Assembly (NCBI RefSeq): GCF_003992055.1 | Contig: NZ_RQVD01000004.1 | Coordinates: forward strand, 1 to 64,000 | Source: Veillonella sp. CHU740 | GTDB taxonomy: Bacteria > Bacillota > Negativicutes > Veillonellales > Veillonellaceae | Length of the DNA stretch: 64,000 bases | Direction of reading: 5' to 3' | Shown here: positions 56,001 to 63,896 of the stretch, one piece after another | Layout: each line of letters opens with the position of its first letter | Numbering within the stretch: the first letter of the stretch is position 1 | The notes under the pieces: generated by a model | The model's database searches: none | Told to the model about the DNA's origin: nothing | Seen by the model: the letters and a program-made list of their open reading frames with translations, nothing else | Translations under genes and position numbers: made by a program

Positions 56001-58205
56001 AGAACTACGTTAACATCTGCTATTGGTTCTGCTATGAAAAATATGCAAGATCCATCTGAAAACGGTTGGGAACAAAAAGTACAAATCGGCGTAGAAGGTC
56101 GTATTAATGATAAAACGGCGGTGGAAGTTATCACTAGCGCCAGCGGTCATGCAGGCCATGCTACAGAAGATACGGTGGATACGAATCGAAGCTTACGCAA
56201 AGTGAAATTAGAAGAAGCGAATATCACAAGAAAAGAAAAATCTTGGGATTTCTCTGTAGGACGTTTACCAGAAAAATTAGGGGAAACTGGTTACTGGTTC
56301 AACCAAACTTTTGATGGGGTTCGTGCTGTTTGGACGAAAGATAATACGCAAGTTCGTGTCGGCTATGGTGATTTCTCTAGAAATACAGGCATTACAGATT
56401 CCGCGTATACGCAAATGTCCTACAAAACTATGGAACGTCCATTGACAGTGAATGAGTTCTTGAATAGTGTAGAAGGGTTGAAACTAACAAAACCATTTAA
56501 GCCAATGAACATAGCGGTTCGTGAAAAAGTGGGCGATGTAGCAGGTCAATACGAAACGATTCGTAAGTACTACAATTGGGCGAAACAAGCGTATCCAAAC
56601 TACTTGAAGTCTGAGGAAACAATATACTATATCAGCATTCCAAAAGCTGTGTATGGGTATACAAAAACCTATGATCCAGCTACTGGAAAAGCACCTGAAA
56701 AAGTAGGAGAAGCAGGAGTTAAATACCTGACAGAAACGGGTACGTATCCATTCTATAGTACAGATACGGATAAATATGCTACAGCATCACAAACATTCCC
56801 TAGAACCATGTCGGCGGATTTATACCCATCATTGAATAAAGATATTTTAGGATATAGTTATGACGATGATGCACCGATCCAAGGCGATGGCAGTGAATTT
56901 GTGAAAAAATTCTTGGCAGAACGTGGAGCGACTTTAATCGAGCGGTATAATAAAAATATCAAAGAAGCTATCAAAAGTGCAGAAGATAGTGCCAAAGAGG
57001 AATATGGCTATGCAGTTGATGATTTAAAATCACATACAGCTTCTCGAGATGAAAAACAAAGAGACTTAGATACAGTAAATAAAAAATTGGCTGACTTTGT
57101 AGCAGCTCATCCAACAGGCCTAGGCACATTAGAAAGTTATCGAGGTAAAGAAAGTGCGAATGGCACTTTCACGGACGCAGAAAAAGAACATTTTGAGTTA
57201 CTGAAAAAACAGGATTTATCATCTTGGCTTGTAGATTATTACAATGATAAAATTAAAGATGATACGGAGAATATCAACCGTCCTCCATTTACGGCTACCG
57301 ATATCGTAGGTGGTACTGTGGATGAAAATGTGTTACGGGCAACCTTAGAAAAAGAAAATACATTGCCTGCTGACGGGGTTGATAATAAAGGGCTAGTAGC
57401 ACCAGTAGCAGCCTATGCGAACAAAATCACTTCAGATTTACGATTTACTGAAAAAGGTAGTCTATTCCCTCGTGTACCATTAGGCGAAGCGACAGGCGTT
57501 CATGTGTTACAACAAGGCTATGTTCTTGATCGTGCAGAAGTGCCAAGTATTAAACGAGCTTTCTTTGTGGAAGTAAAACAACAAGTGAAACCTAACTTGG
57601 GCGTATCTGCATGGTACTTACATTCTCAAGGTAATCGTGATGTAGTTTTTGAAACGGCAAAAGAAACAGCTGGTGTTAAAGGCAATGAAACACATCGCTA
57701 TCACCAAGTGGCCAATGTATTGGCTGTAGGCGCAAGATATACTCTTGGTAAGAGCGCAATGCTATCCTTTGACTATGGTAAAAACTTGTCCAATTTAGGT
57801 AAACATTTGAATGGTCAAACAGCATATGATTACAATGCAGCCACGAATGCTTTTGCTGTCTTGGGTCATAAAATAGGTAGCACTCCTACCTTCTGGGTAA
57901 TGCGTGCACAAGTAGGTATGGCGGATATTGCAAGACCGCAAACCTGGTCTATGTATGCGGACTATAAACACTTTGAACATGGCTCTTTCTTCGGTGGCAA
58001 TGGTACAAATGGTTTAACTGATCGTTACTTAGATGGTATTGAAAGCTTCACATTAGGTGGTTCCTATGTGCCGGCGAAAAACTGGGTAGTAGAAGCAAGC
58101 TATACATTTGGTGCAAAAGGTATCGGACAACGAGATACATTATTTGGACCAGAACGCTTTAGCTTAGGTAACTACTCTACCGTACAAATGACGTACAAAT
58201 TCTAA
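53052..58205 (+). CDS. TonB-dependent receptor fused to a second outer-membrane barrel
   Basis: The 1717-residue reading frame is uninterrupted. After a signal peptide (about 1-29, ending GVAA) comes a TonB-box-like VYVEAD and a plug domain (about 45-160: EDVVFHETGVSRTV, RGADPRHTLILIDGQP, GAIGGVINVVT). A full receptor barrel ends near residue 917 with AYIGVDNLFNY and YRVGINFKI. About 85 linking residues follow, then a second barrel from about 1003 (VQIGVEGRI, SVGRLPEKLGETGYW, VRVGYGDFS), ending with the outer-membrane signature TVQMTYKF. The second barrel resembles the OmpM porins of Negativicutes and is split by an insertion of about 375 residues with a coiled coil. The ligand is unknown. 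GAGGTG precedes the ATG. Confidence 0.9.
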   Translation: MYQRKTGKHLLLYGAIMTWMGMFHGVAADNAVYVEADRLKAAEQYETQHTTIITQKDIEAKQAKNVEDVVFHETGVSRTVDAMGRVGVSIRGADPRHTLILIDGQPAIGEFAKYAGQGDELMRLGAENLDHIEVVQGAASAKYGSGAIGGVINVVTKKPTKKSGFQFNVESLRTKGDNGSMPYSNFFMRADTGKIGNINMAIYGSKRDVMPVYAVNPRKRVELAHDDMTVFAKNSLRYFGEQSNIGMSAHWQANKNHGVDIRVDQHKEELHRFNKGSNSLMAPEVQFKRSIKRNQYSIGWHAKNQEKINWDVEVNYAKLKENDVTLTNTVGHVPFFGANELNQVDTIDHSQFDVHSDFHIAVNDKHFVNTGFGIKKEKGSGSRLKSAPKTTKQFINPWDYDKHLKEDPVTHEVASRVEDYPIEKDADGTPYWNRLKEWYGYEKGVQGKDYLPSFTYEEFFSQEHAFDLVDNVPKEIEGSHMNSNNRISYFLDHTTSETRDRFNELVDKLYEQNPEIKAANASESRIRQSTIVYYYYTGKPMEINGKSYDVKLNNVQFKKGDALHNRVTVGEADIQKEYVYVQDDWQVNKNTTITPIVRLDHSSLFGNNLTFNVGMLHNLRGDVHTRLKANVGTSYNEPGMGELYYNWEMYSGNPLSGGLGGGTARMGWYWVGNPDLKPEKSINVDVGWEHENKTTSYRASAFHNRIRDYHSIYFTGHLLDFYPEYNERTHLGSEKYQHAPDMIYSFKNIGKVSITGLEAEVKHNFNKKWSGKLGYTFLHTENQSDPTLPKQLLDKPQHKIDVGINYDDKDSGLHASLYGNLYMNMLDSRSLAGNGNFIDSYGPAENENPNISHIDTYFKEGKKQEYQSKTYSVWNFIVQKSWGNDMKAYIGVDNLFNYRDDDRAMQDRVYRVGINFKIGSDGHVHKVLQDQSGKEVANIDLGPVDFAKFITTPFGEISSSDLSFAGDYKWRTHYMEGQNRPDVRTTLTSAIGSAMKNMQDPSENGWEQKVQIGVEGRINDKTAVEVITSASGHAGHATEDTVDTNRSLRKVKLEEANITRKEKSWDFSVGRLPEKLGETGYWFNQTFDGVRAVWTKDNTQVRVGYGDFSRNTGITDSAYTQMSYKTMERPLTVNEFLNSVEGLKLTKPFKPMNIAVREKVGDVAGQYETIRKYYNWAKQAYPNYLKSEETIYYISIPKAVYGYTKTYDPATGKAPEKVGEAGVKYLTETGTYPFYSTDTDKYATASQTFPRTMSADLYPSLNKDILGYSYDDDAPIQGDGSEFVKKFLAERGATLIERYNKNIKEAIKSAEDSAKEEYGYAVDDLKSHTASRDEKQRDLDTVNKKLADFVAAHPTGLGTLESYRGKESANGTFTDAEKEHFELLKKQDLSSWLVDYYNDKIKDDTENINRPPFTATDIVGGTVDENVLRATLEKENTLPADGVDNKGLVAPVAAYANKITSDLRFTEKGSLFPRVPLGEATGVHVLQQGYVLDRAEVPSIKRAFFVEVKQQVKPNLGVSAWYLHSQGNRDVVFETAKETAGVKGNETHRYHQVANVLAVGARYTLGKSAMLSFDYGKNLSNLGKHLNGQTAYDYNAATNAFAVLGHKIGSTPTFWVMRAQVGMADIARPQTWSMYADYKHFEHGSFFGGNGTNGLTDRYLDGIESFTLGGSYVPAKNWVVEASYTFGAKGIGQRDTLFGPERFSLGNYSTVQMTYKF

Positions 58206-58310
58206 TGATGATTGTTGAATATAGCTTATCTTGTTAACGTAAGTAAACACACTAGTCATAAGAAATAACCGTTACACATAAGGGGCTGGAATAAAATAGC
58301 CCACAAATAA

Positions 58311-58356
58311 AATAGAGGAAAGTTGATCAAAAACTATCAACTTTCCTCTATTTTTT
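58311..58356 (+). terminator. Terminator of the receptor fusion gene
   Basis: AATAGAGGAAAGTTGAT and ATCAACTTTCCTCTATT form a perfect 17-bp stem followed by T residues. Confidence 0.95.
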
Positions 58357-58371
58357 ATATTTTTAATAAGC

Positions 58372-58395
58372 AAAAGGGTCCCGAAGGACCCTTTT
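58372..58395 (-). terminator. Terminator of ispE-gntR
   Basis: AAAAGGGTCC and GGACCCTTTT form a perfect stem 26 bases past the gntR stop. Confidence 0.88.
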
Positions 58396-58421
58396 CAGTA
58401 TTTGATATTCGGCGAGACAAG

Positions 58422-59111
58422 TTATTCCTCATGACCTTGTAATTGCATGCCAGCCAACAATGTTTTTTCTGACTCTTCCATATGGATACGAGCAATATGT
58501 CGTGCTCGTTCTACATCGCGGTCAGAAATAGCCTCTACGAGTTGACGGTGTTCATCCCAAGTTTTAGCAAGGCGACCTGTTTGGCTCATAGATAAGGTAC
58601 GGAAGCGCAAAGTCTGTTCCCGTAGATTATGAATCATTTCTACGAGGCGATCATTACGAGAAGCCTTATAGAGAATCTCGTGGAATAGAATATCGGCCTG
58701 TACGACTTTATCGAGATTTTTTTCATTCATGTAGTTGCCGATTTCTACAAGATGTTGTTCTAAGGCTTCGATTTCTTCGTTGGTAATACGTTCTGCTGCG
58801 AGCTCTGCGGCTAATTCTTCTAAGATAGAACGAAGCTCAAACACTTCTGTTACATCTTTCAAACTCATATCTGCTACATAGGTGCCACGGCGTGGAATCA
58901 TCACCACAAGACCTTCTTGTTCTAAAATGCGAATAGCCTCACGAATAGGAGTACGACTCACACCGAGTTCTTCCGCAAGAGGGATTTCCATCAGCCGTTC
59001 TCCAGGTGGTAAGACGCCATCCCGAATGGCCTGACGTAGGGCATCGCTAACGATTTCACGAAGTGGTTTGTACGCATCTAAACGGATGGGTTGTAAACGT
59101 GGTACATTCAT
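58422..59111 (-). CDS. GntR-family regulator (FCD domain)
   Basis: The 229-residue protein has an N-terminal GntR winged helix (about 8-75: LREIVSDALRQAIRDGVLPP then ELGVSRTPIREAIRILEQEG) and an all-helical FCD effector domain (about 85-215). FCD regulators usually sense small carboxylates; the ligand here is unknown. The ATG overlaps the ispE stop by 4 bases (ATGA), and AAGGAGG lies inside the ispE end. Pairing with ispE looks like an operon of convenience. Confidence 0.93.
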   Translation of the reverse strand: MNVPRLQPIRLDAYKPLREIVSDALRQAIRDGVLPPGERLMEIPLAEELGVSRTPIREAIRILEQEGLVVMIPRRGTYVADMSLKDVTEVFELRSILEELAAELAAERITNEEIEALEQHLVEIGNYMNEKNLDKVVQADILFHEILYKASRNDRLVEMIHNLREQTLRFRTLSMSQTGRLAKTWDEHRQLVEAISDRDVERARHIARIHMEESEKTLLAGMQLQGHEE

Positions 59112-59992
59112 GGTAAGGCCTCCTTATCATGTGTTTTCGTAATTAATGAAAGCCAGTTATGACCAGCTTTTTTGATTTCTTCTTGTAATCGAATTGCATC
59201 TAGTGCTTTTTCTAATAGTACCACCATAGTCGGGCCGCTACCAGTCATAATCGTAGGGAATCCACGATCTAAGAAAAACTGCTTACATGCCACAAGCTCT
59301 GGATGTATAGGAAAGATTAACTCTTCAAAGGTATTGTCGCTGGATGTGAAAGCCTGACGAAAGTCTTTGGCTTTCATATGGGCGGTAACAGTATCCATCG
59401 TGTCCGTAGTGACACGAGAAGATCCAGAGAAACGACCATACGCATCTGCTGTGGAGATACTAATTTCTGGTTTCACAATGAGGAGCCACTGCGCTTGTCC
59501 TGTAGGCAATGATTCCAAGATTTCACCACGTCCCGTACCGCGAGCAGTGCCGCCTTTTAAAAGGAATGGTACATCAGAACCAAGTTTGGAAGCCATGGTC
59601 AAGAGTTCCTCATCAGTTAACCGAAGGTCCCAAAATTTGTTAAGACCTAATAGCATGGCAGCACCATCACCGCTACCGCCACCCATGCCAGCACAAGGCG
59701 GTACACGTTTCAATAAATGGATGGCTGCACCTTGCGTACAGCCTGTGTACTCTTGCACCATGCGGAGAGCTTTCATAGCGATATTACTTTCTGTATAGGG
59801 GATCATCTGAGCCATATAATAAGGAAGTTCAGGGGCATCACCGGAGAATACCATAGAATGGTGGCGTGCAAAATACAGAGAATCACCTAAAAAAATAGAT
59901 TGGAAAATGGTATCTATATCATGGTACCCATCATCGCGTTTACCCGTGATGGCTAGGCCCACATTAATTTTACTAAAAGCGCGTTGTTCCAT
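59108..59992 (-). CDS. ispE: 4-diphosphocytidyl-2-C-methyl-D-erythritol kinase
   Basis: The 294-residue GHMP kinase phosphorylates CDP-methylerythritol in the non-mevalonate isoprenoid pathway. Signatures are SKINVGLAITGKRDDGYHDI near residue 6-25, the ATP loop PPCAGMGGGSGDGAAM near 93 and TGSGPTMVVLL near 252. It is followed by the gntR gene with overlapping stop and start. An 80-base AT-rich stretch upstream serves as promoter region. Confidence 0.95.
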   Translation of the reverse strand: MEQRAFSKINVGLAITGKRDDGYHDIDTIFQSIFLGDSLYFARHHSMVFSGDAPELPYYMAQMIPYTESNIAMKALRMVQEYTGCTQGAAIHLLKRVPPCAGMGGGSGDGAAMLLGLNKFWDLRLTDEELLTMASKLGSDVPFLLKGGTARGTGRGEILESLPTGQAQWLLIVKPEISISTADAYGRFSGSSRVTTDTMDTVTAHMKAKDFRQAFTSSDNTFEELIFPIHPELVACKQFFLDRGFPTIMTGSGPTMVVLLEKALDAIRLQEEIKKAGHNWLSLITKTHDKEALP

Positions 59993-60118
59993 ATAATTCG
60001 TTCACCTCAGTAGATGTATTAAATTAATTTGCATATATTTTTTATTATACCATAAATTAATACAATACATGGTAACAGAGAACACAACCCTCTTGCCCCC
60101 TGAGGAGGGCCATCACGA

Positions 60119-60371
60119 GTAGTAGCCTTGTGGTGTTTTTTACTACTTAGATCAGAGCAATCGTAGAAGAGTAGGACATACTCCGGAGCAAACCTACCGG
60201 AGGATCAGTTTGTGGAGGAATATGTCCTACTCTTCCATTTATCTAATATAAAAGCACCACAGGCTACATAGCGGGATAAGTGACGACCTACCGTAGGATC
60301 AGTTTGAGAAGGAGTATGTTACGGTCTTCCTTTTATCTAATATAAAAGCACCACAAGCTACATAGTGTAAG
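60119..60371 (+). repeat. Palindromic repeat cluster, locus 2
   Basis: A unit at about 60119-60271 has imperfect outer inverted repeats (GTAGCCTTGTGGTG on the left, CACCACAGGCTAC on the right). Its inner stem-loop is at 60166-60236 (GAAGAGTAGGACATA and TATGTCCTACTCTTC). A second, shortened unit follows (about 60272-60365) with almost the same right end. The core matches the cluster at 43.5 kb in the opposite orientation. Confidence 0.75.
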
Positions 60372-60436
60372 CAGTGACGATTGATGGAAAATATGATATT
60401 CTATTGTGTAGCGGCAATTGGAAAGGAAGTGACTGT

Positions 60437-60934
60437 ATGACTGATGAAGAGTATATGCGTGAAGCCTTGGTAGAGGCAAGGAAGGCCTATGATATGGGGG
60501 AGATTCCCATTGGAGCTGTATTAGTGCATGAAGGTAACATTATTAGCCGACATCATAATCGTCGTGAAATCGATCATGATGCAACGGCCCATGCAGAGGT
60601 ACTCGTGATTCGTGAAGCAAATGCCTTACTAGAAAGATGGCGGTTGACCGGTTGCACGCTTTATGTTACGATAGAACCATGTCCCATGTGTGCTGGAGCT
60701 ATTATCAACAGTCGCATTGATCGCGTTGTGTATGGCAGCAGTGATTACAAGGGTGGAGCGGTAGAATCTTTATTTAATGTGTTGTCACATCCTAATTTGA
60801 ATCATGAGCCAGAGGTTCTGGCTGGCGTCTTGCAAGAAGAATGCAGTCAAATTATGAAAGACTTTTTTAAAGAGCGCCGTCGTATACGGAGAGGTACTCA
60901 AGTGGCTGAAGAGTCCGCACTCGAAATGCGGTAG
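60437..60934 (+). CDS. tadA: tRNA-specific adenosine deaminase
   Basis: The 165-residue deaminase converts A34 to inosine in tRNA-Arg(ACG). The zinc site is complete: DATAHAEVLVI (His and the catalytic Glu) and the cysteines of IEPCPMCAGAI. The start is ATG 60437 after GGAAGTG; the upstream TTG lacks a site. The last 15 codons and the stop (60888-60934) lie inside the tRNA-Ser gene, an overlap of 47 bases. Protein length is normal, so the overlap is not from a lost stop codon. Confidence 0.95.
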   Translation: MTDEEYMREALVEARKAYDMGEIPIGAVLVHEGNIISRHHNRREIDHDATAHAEVLVIREANALLERWRLTGCTLYVTIEPCPMCAGAIINSRIDRVVYGSSDYKGGAVESLFNVLSHPNLNHEPEVLAGVLQEECSQIMKDFFKERRRIRRGTQVAEESALEMR

Positions 60935-60978
60935 GTCAGGAAACTGGCGCGGGGGTTCAAATCCCCCTCTCTCCGCCA
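60888..60978 (+). tRNA. tRNA-Ser (CGA)
   Basis: The 91-base gene includes an encoded CCA. The acceptor GGAGAGG pairs with TCTCTCC (one G-U). The anticodon stem CCGCA/TGCGG holds the loop CTCGAAA, anticodon CGA, reading UCG. A long variable arm (TAGGTCAGGAAACTGGCGC) and the T loop TTCAAAT are typical of tRNA-Ser, and the discriminator is G. Its 5' half overlaps tadA. A terminator follows at once. Confidence 0.96.
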
Positions 60979-60983
60979 GATAG

Positions 60984-61014
60984 AGAGCATATGCCTTTGG
61001 CATGTGCTCTTTTT
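60984..61014 (+). terminator. Terminator of tadA-tRNA-Ser
   Basis: AGAGCA..GCC / GGC..TGCTCT hairpin with five T residues. Confidence 0.9.
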
Positions 61015-61286
61015 ATGTATAAGATGCAGGATAACTAGCACAGTATGTATAATATATAACTGAGAACTCTATCGATATAAATGCTAAAAATACTCTGATT
61101 TTAGAATAGAAATGCATGAATACCGGAAAATATATAGTTTCCACCTATTAACCTATGAAATAAATAGGATATTGACCGTATAGGGATAGAGTGCTATAAT
61201 GTTGCATGTTATAACTTGCAATAGAAGTAAGTACAAAAAGAAGTTAGAAGGACTATAGAGTGGTCTAGAAAAGGAGGAGTAATTGT

Positions 61287-62675
61287 ATGGATATACCATT
61301 TTTTCAACAATTTCTCATGATTAGTGATCCTATGACAATAGGAATATTGGTATTATTTGTGATTGCCTTGGGCTATGTGTACTTTTTACAAAGACGAAAT
61401 ATTCAGTTTGGTACATTAGTTATGATTGCTACATTAATTGGTGCTATTTTAGGCGTTGCAGTACAGTTTATTGCGGGATTCCCGAATAATCCAATGGATG
61501 TAGTGTTTATCAAAGAAAGTACAAAGTGGTTCTCTCTTATCGGGGGCGGATTTATCGATTTAATTCGAATGTTAGTCATTCCAGTGGTTTTCATTTCTAT
61601 CGTATATGTTATCTTGCATATGGATAAGCATGCGAACTTAAAACGATTAGTATCCTCTACAGGTATTGTAGCACTTGTCATGGTAGGGATTGCGGCGATT
61701 GTAGGATTAGCCTTGGGATCTTTCACAGGACTAGGTGATGGTACATTAGGTGCTGCTGGTGATTCTAAAATGCGTGAAGTAAAACCGGTTGTAGATACAT
61801 TACGTGCTTTGATTCCGTCTAATCCAGTGAATGCGATGGCCCAAACAAATGTTATCGCCATTGTTGTATTTGGTGTTATCATCGGTGGTGTAGCGCGTTT
61901 AGTAAAACAACATGGTGCTAGCGATTTAGCGATTTTTACAAAACTATTTGATGAAGCGTACACATTGATTTTCTGGGTTGCCGACTTCATTATTGGCTTG
62001 ATGCCATACGGTGTCGTTGCCTTATTAGCGACTACATTAGCACAAAAAGGATTTGGTGCGATTGCAGATATGGGATTATTCATCGTCCTAATTTATGTGG
62101 GTGTGGCCATTATGTTAGTGGTACAATCTATCTTGCTCATTCTATTTGGTGTCAGCCCATTGATGTATTTCCGTAAAGCGAAAGAGGCATTAATTTTAGC
62201 TTTCACATCTCGTTCCAGTATGGGTGTCTTACCATTAACAGTGGAAACGTTAACGAAAAAATTGGGCGTTAACCCAGCGACAGCTAATACGGTAGCGAGC
62301 TTTGGTACGACAGCAGGTATGCAAGGTTGTGCAGGTATCTTCCCGGCCTTATGTATTGTCTATATTGCTCGTGTATCTGGTGTACCACTAGACTTTACGA
62401 TGTATGTTATGAGTGTTATCGTCATTGCTATTGGTTCCTTAGGTATTGCAGGCGTTCCTGGCACAGCTACGATGGCTGCTTCTGTATCCTTATCTGGTAC
62501 AGGTATGGGTGGATTCTTTGGGTCCATTTCTCCAATCTTGGCGGTAGATCCGATTTTAGATATGGGGCGGACTATGCTCAATGTAAGTGGTTCCATGACG
62601 AATGCTATCGTAGTAGATCGATTACAAGGGACCTTCGACCAAGAAGCATTTAATGATACAAAAACCATTCGATAA
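61287..62675 (+). CDS. DAACS-family sodium symporter, TcyP-like (probable cystine uptake)
   Basis: The 462-residue protein has about nine membrane segments and the re-entrant loops of the dicarboxylate/amino acid:cation symporters. Conserved stretches are SLIGGGFIDLIRMLVIPVVF near 85, AFTSRSSMGVLPLTVETL near 310 (serine-rich loop), FGTTAGMQGCAGIFPALC near 340 and IAGVPGTATMAASV near 390. The AGMQGCAG and N-terminal layout favour the TcyP/YhcL cystine branch over glutamate carriers. GGAGG lies before the ATG. A 270-base gap upstream holds no other feature that I recognise. Confidence 0.82.
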   Translation: MDIPFFQQFLMISDPMTIGILVLFVIALGYVYFLQRRNIQFGTLVMIATLIGAILGVAVQFIAGFPNNPMDVVFIKESTKWFSLIGGGFIDLIRMLVIPVVFISIVYVILHMDKHANLKRLVSSTGIVALVMVGIAAIVGLALGSFTGLGDGTLGAAGDSKMREVKPVVDTLRALIPSNPVNAMAQTNVIAIVVFGVIIGGVARLVKQHGASDLAIFTKLFDEAYTLIFWVADFIIGLMPYGVVALLATTLAQKGFGAIADMGLFIVLIYVGVAIMLVVQSILLILFGVSPLMYFRKAKEALILAFTSRSSMGVLPLTVETLTKKLGVNPATANTVASFGTTAGMQGCAGIFPALCIVYIARVSGVPLDFTMYVMSVIVIAIGSLGIAGVPGTATMAASVSLSGTGMGGFFGSISPILAVDPILDMGRTMLNVSGSMTNAIVVDRLQGTFDQEAFNDTKTIR

Positions 62676-62728
62676 AATACGACACACTATATAGTACGCA
62701 TATATAGTGAAAGTAATACGAAGTATAT

Positions 62729-62773
62729 AAAAGACTGTGACTATCTGCTGTATAGATAGTTACAGTCTTTTTG
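62729..62773 (+). terminator. Terminator after the symporter
   Basis: AAAGACTGTGACTATC and GATAGTTACAGTCTTT form a long stem (one mismatch or wobble) with a T run. Confidence 0.9.
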
Positions 62774-62832
62774 TATGAGTATGTTTCTTGTAGGGTACAA
62801 GTTAGACAATTATCTATTAGTATATATAAAAT

Positions 62833-62862
62833 AAAAGCCTCTATCGATGGATAGAGGCTTTT
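62833..62862 (-). terminator. Terminator of the small secreted protein gene
   Basis: AAAAGCCTCTATC / GATAGAGGCTTTT forms a perfect stem about 70 bases beyond the stop on the reverse strand. Confidence 0.75.
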
Positions 62863-62931
62863 ATGATAGTAGGGAGCATATCAGTAAGGGGAGAGTGCGT
62901 ATGCACGCTTAAAGGGGCGTATAGAGGGCAA

Positions 62932-63423
62932 TTACCAACGGTCAACACCTAAATGATGCTCCATGCGGCGCATCATACGAGCAAATGCATCATCTTCATC
63001 CTTTTTTTGATCTTTCTTTTCTTCTATCATAGGAAGGGTATTGCTTGTTGTGATGATAACAGTATCACCAAAGGTATGATAAGAATGACCGCCCACTCGT
63101 TTTGTTTGTGAATAGCTTTCATCGTAGGAATATGGATCGATGCGATCTTTGTGAAAGAAATCATCCTTGTTATATTCACGAACACCTGCATTGTAGGCAT
63201 CAATAGCTGCCCTTTTTTTAGTAATTAAAGATTGGATAATAGCATCTGTATCTGCCAAATAGTTTTCTAGATCTTTTTGGTACGCTTTCATATCTTCAGA
63301 GGACGCCATTTTAAAAGACATTGGCTTGTGGTCGCTTTGGAAATTTGGATAATTCATAGAGGAAGCAAATGCGGAAGAACCAATCGTCATAGCTAGTGTT
63401 GTTAATAGTAGTGCACGTTTCAT
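62932..63423 (-). CDS. Small exported protein, unrecognised
   Basis: The 163-residue protein has a classical signal peptide, MKRALLLTTLAMTIGSSAFA, with cleavage near residue 20. The mature part is hydrophilic: a helix (MKAYQKDLENYLADTDAIIQ and onward, about 45-80), a Tyr/Ser/Gly-rich stretch (about 95-118) and a lysine/aspartate-rich tail. It likely lies in the periplasm or outer envelope; no lipobox. AAGGAGAC precedes the ATG. Function unknown. Confidence 0.75.
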   Translation of the reverse strand: MKRALLLTTLAMTIGSSAFASSMNYPNFQSDHKPMSFKMASSEDMKAYQKDLENYLADTDAIIQSLITKKRAAIDAYNAGVREYNKDDFFHKDRIDPYSYDESYSQTKRVGGHSYHTFGDTVIITTSNTLPMIEEKKDQKKDEDDAFARMMRRMEHHLGVDRW

Positions 63424-63672
63424 AAGTGTCTCCTTCTCATCAGTTAGTGTTTAACATATAGTTAGGTGTATCGTAGTGTTTACCATCACTTGGGGATACG
63501 TTGGGAATAACTACGAATAGGTTTTTATATACATGTATATGTAGTATATATTTAGGGGGGTAGACCCTGCACCTAAAGTATAGACCAAGAAGATGAAGAT
63601 AAGATGATGAATAGTGAAAGATAATTATATCTTCTACTGGGAAGTCAGGGAGGGATATATACTTTGGCATGC

Positions 63673-63701
63673 AAAAAAGCGACTGTTTTCACAGTCGCTT
63701 T
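63673..63701 (-). terminator. Terminator of the rubrerythrin transcript
   Basis: AAAGCGACTG / CAGTCGCTTT with a run of T residues on the reverse strand; it closes a transcript reading leftward from rubrerythrin through the hairpin array. Confidence 0.85.
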
Positions 63702-63723
63702 AGTATACCTATACTAGATCTAA

Positions 63724-63891
63724 CCCACTTGGGAAATGATGATGTAACTTGACCCACTTGGGTAAACCTTATTACTACTTAGTATATTGCATATGTAAGA
63801 TACTTATCTTTAGAACTACTTAGTTCCTATCGTTATTGCTGTGTATCACTTGATACAAATCTATAGAGCTTATCTAAGAAACCACTTGGTT
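63724..63891 (-). other. Array of mini-hairpins with constant loop, in the rubrerythrin 3' region
   Basis: Seven short palindromes share the plus-strand centre ACTT (AAGU in the leftward RNA). Centres lie at 63727, 63756, 63777, 63802, 63818, 63848 and 63884. Stems differ: CCC/GGG, ACCC/GGGT, TACT/AGTA, AAGAT/ATCTT, GAACT/AGTTC, TGTATC/GATACA and AACC/GGTT. An eighth, at 63864-63876 (TAGA-GCTTA-TCTA), is imperfect. The array begins 5 bases beyond the rubrerythrin stop and ends before its terminator. Confidence 0.75.
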
Positions 63892-63896
63892 ATAGA

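Noticed and set aside
60437-60934. tadA frame extended artificially into the tRNA gene
   Set aside because: The protein has normal length and its C-terminal helix continues as in the family, so the overlap is real and not a lost upstream stop.
61403-62083. Antisense open frame (226 codons) opposite the symporter
   Set aside because: It shadows a clear membrane transporter; the translated residues show no domain.
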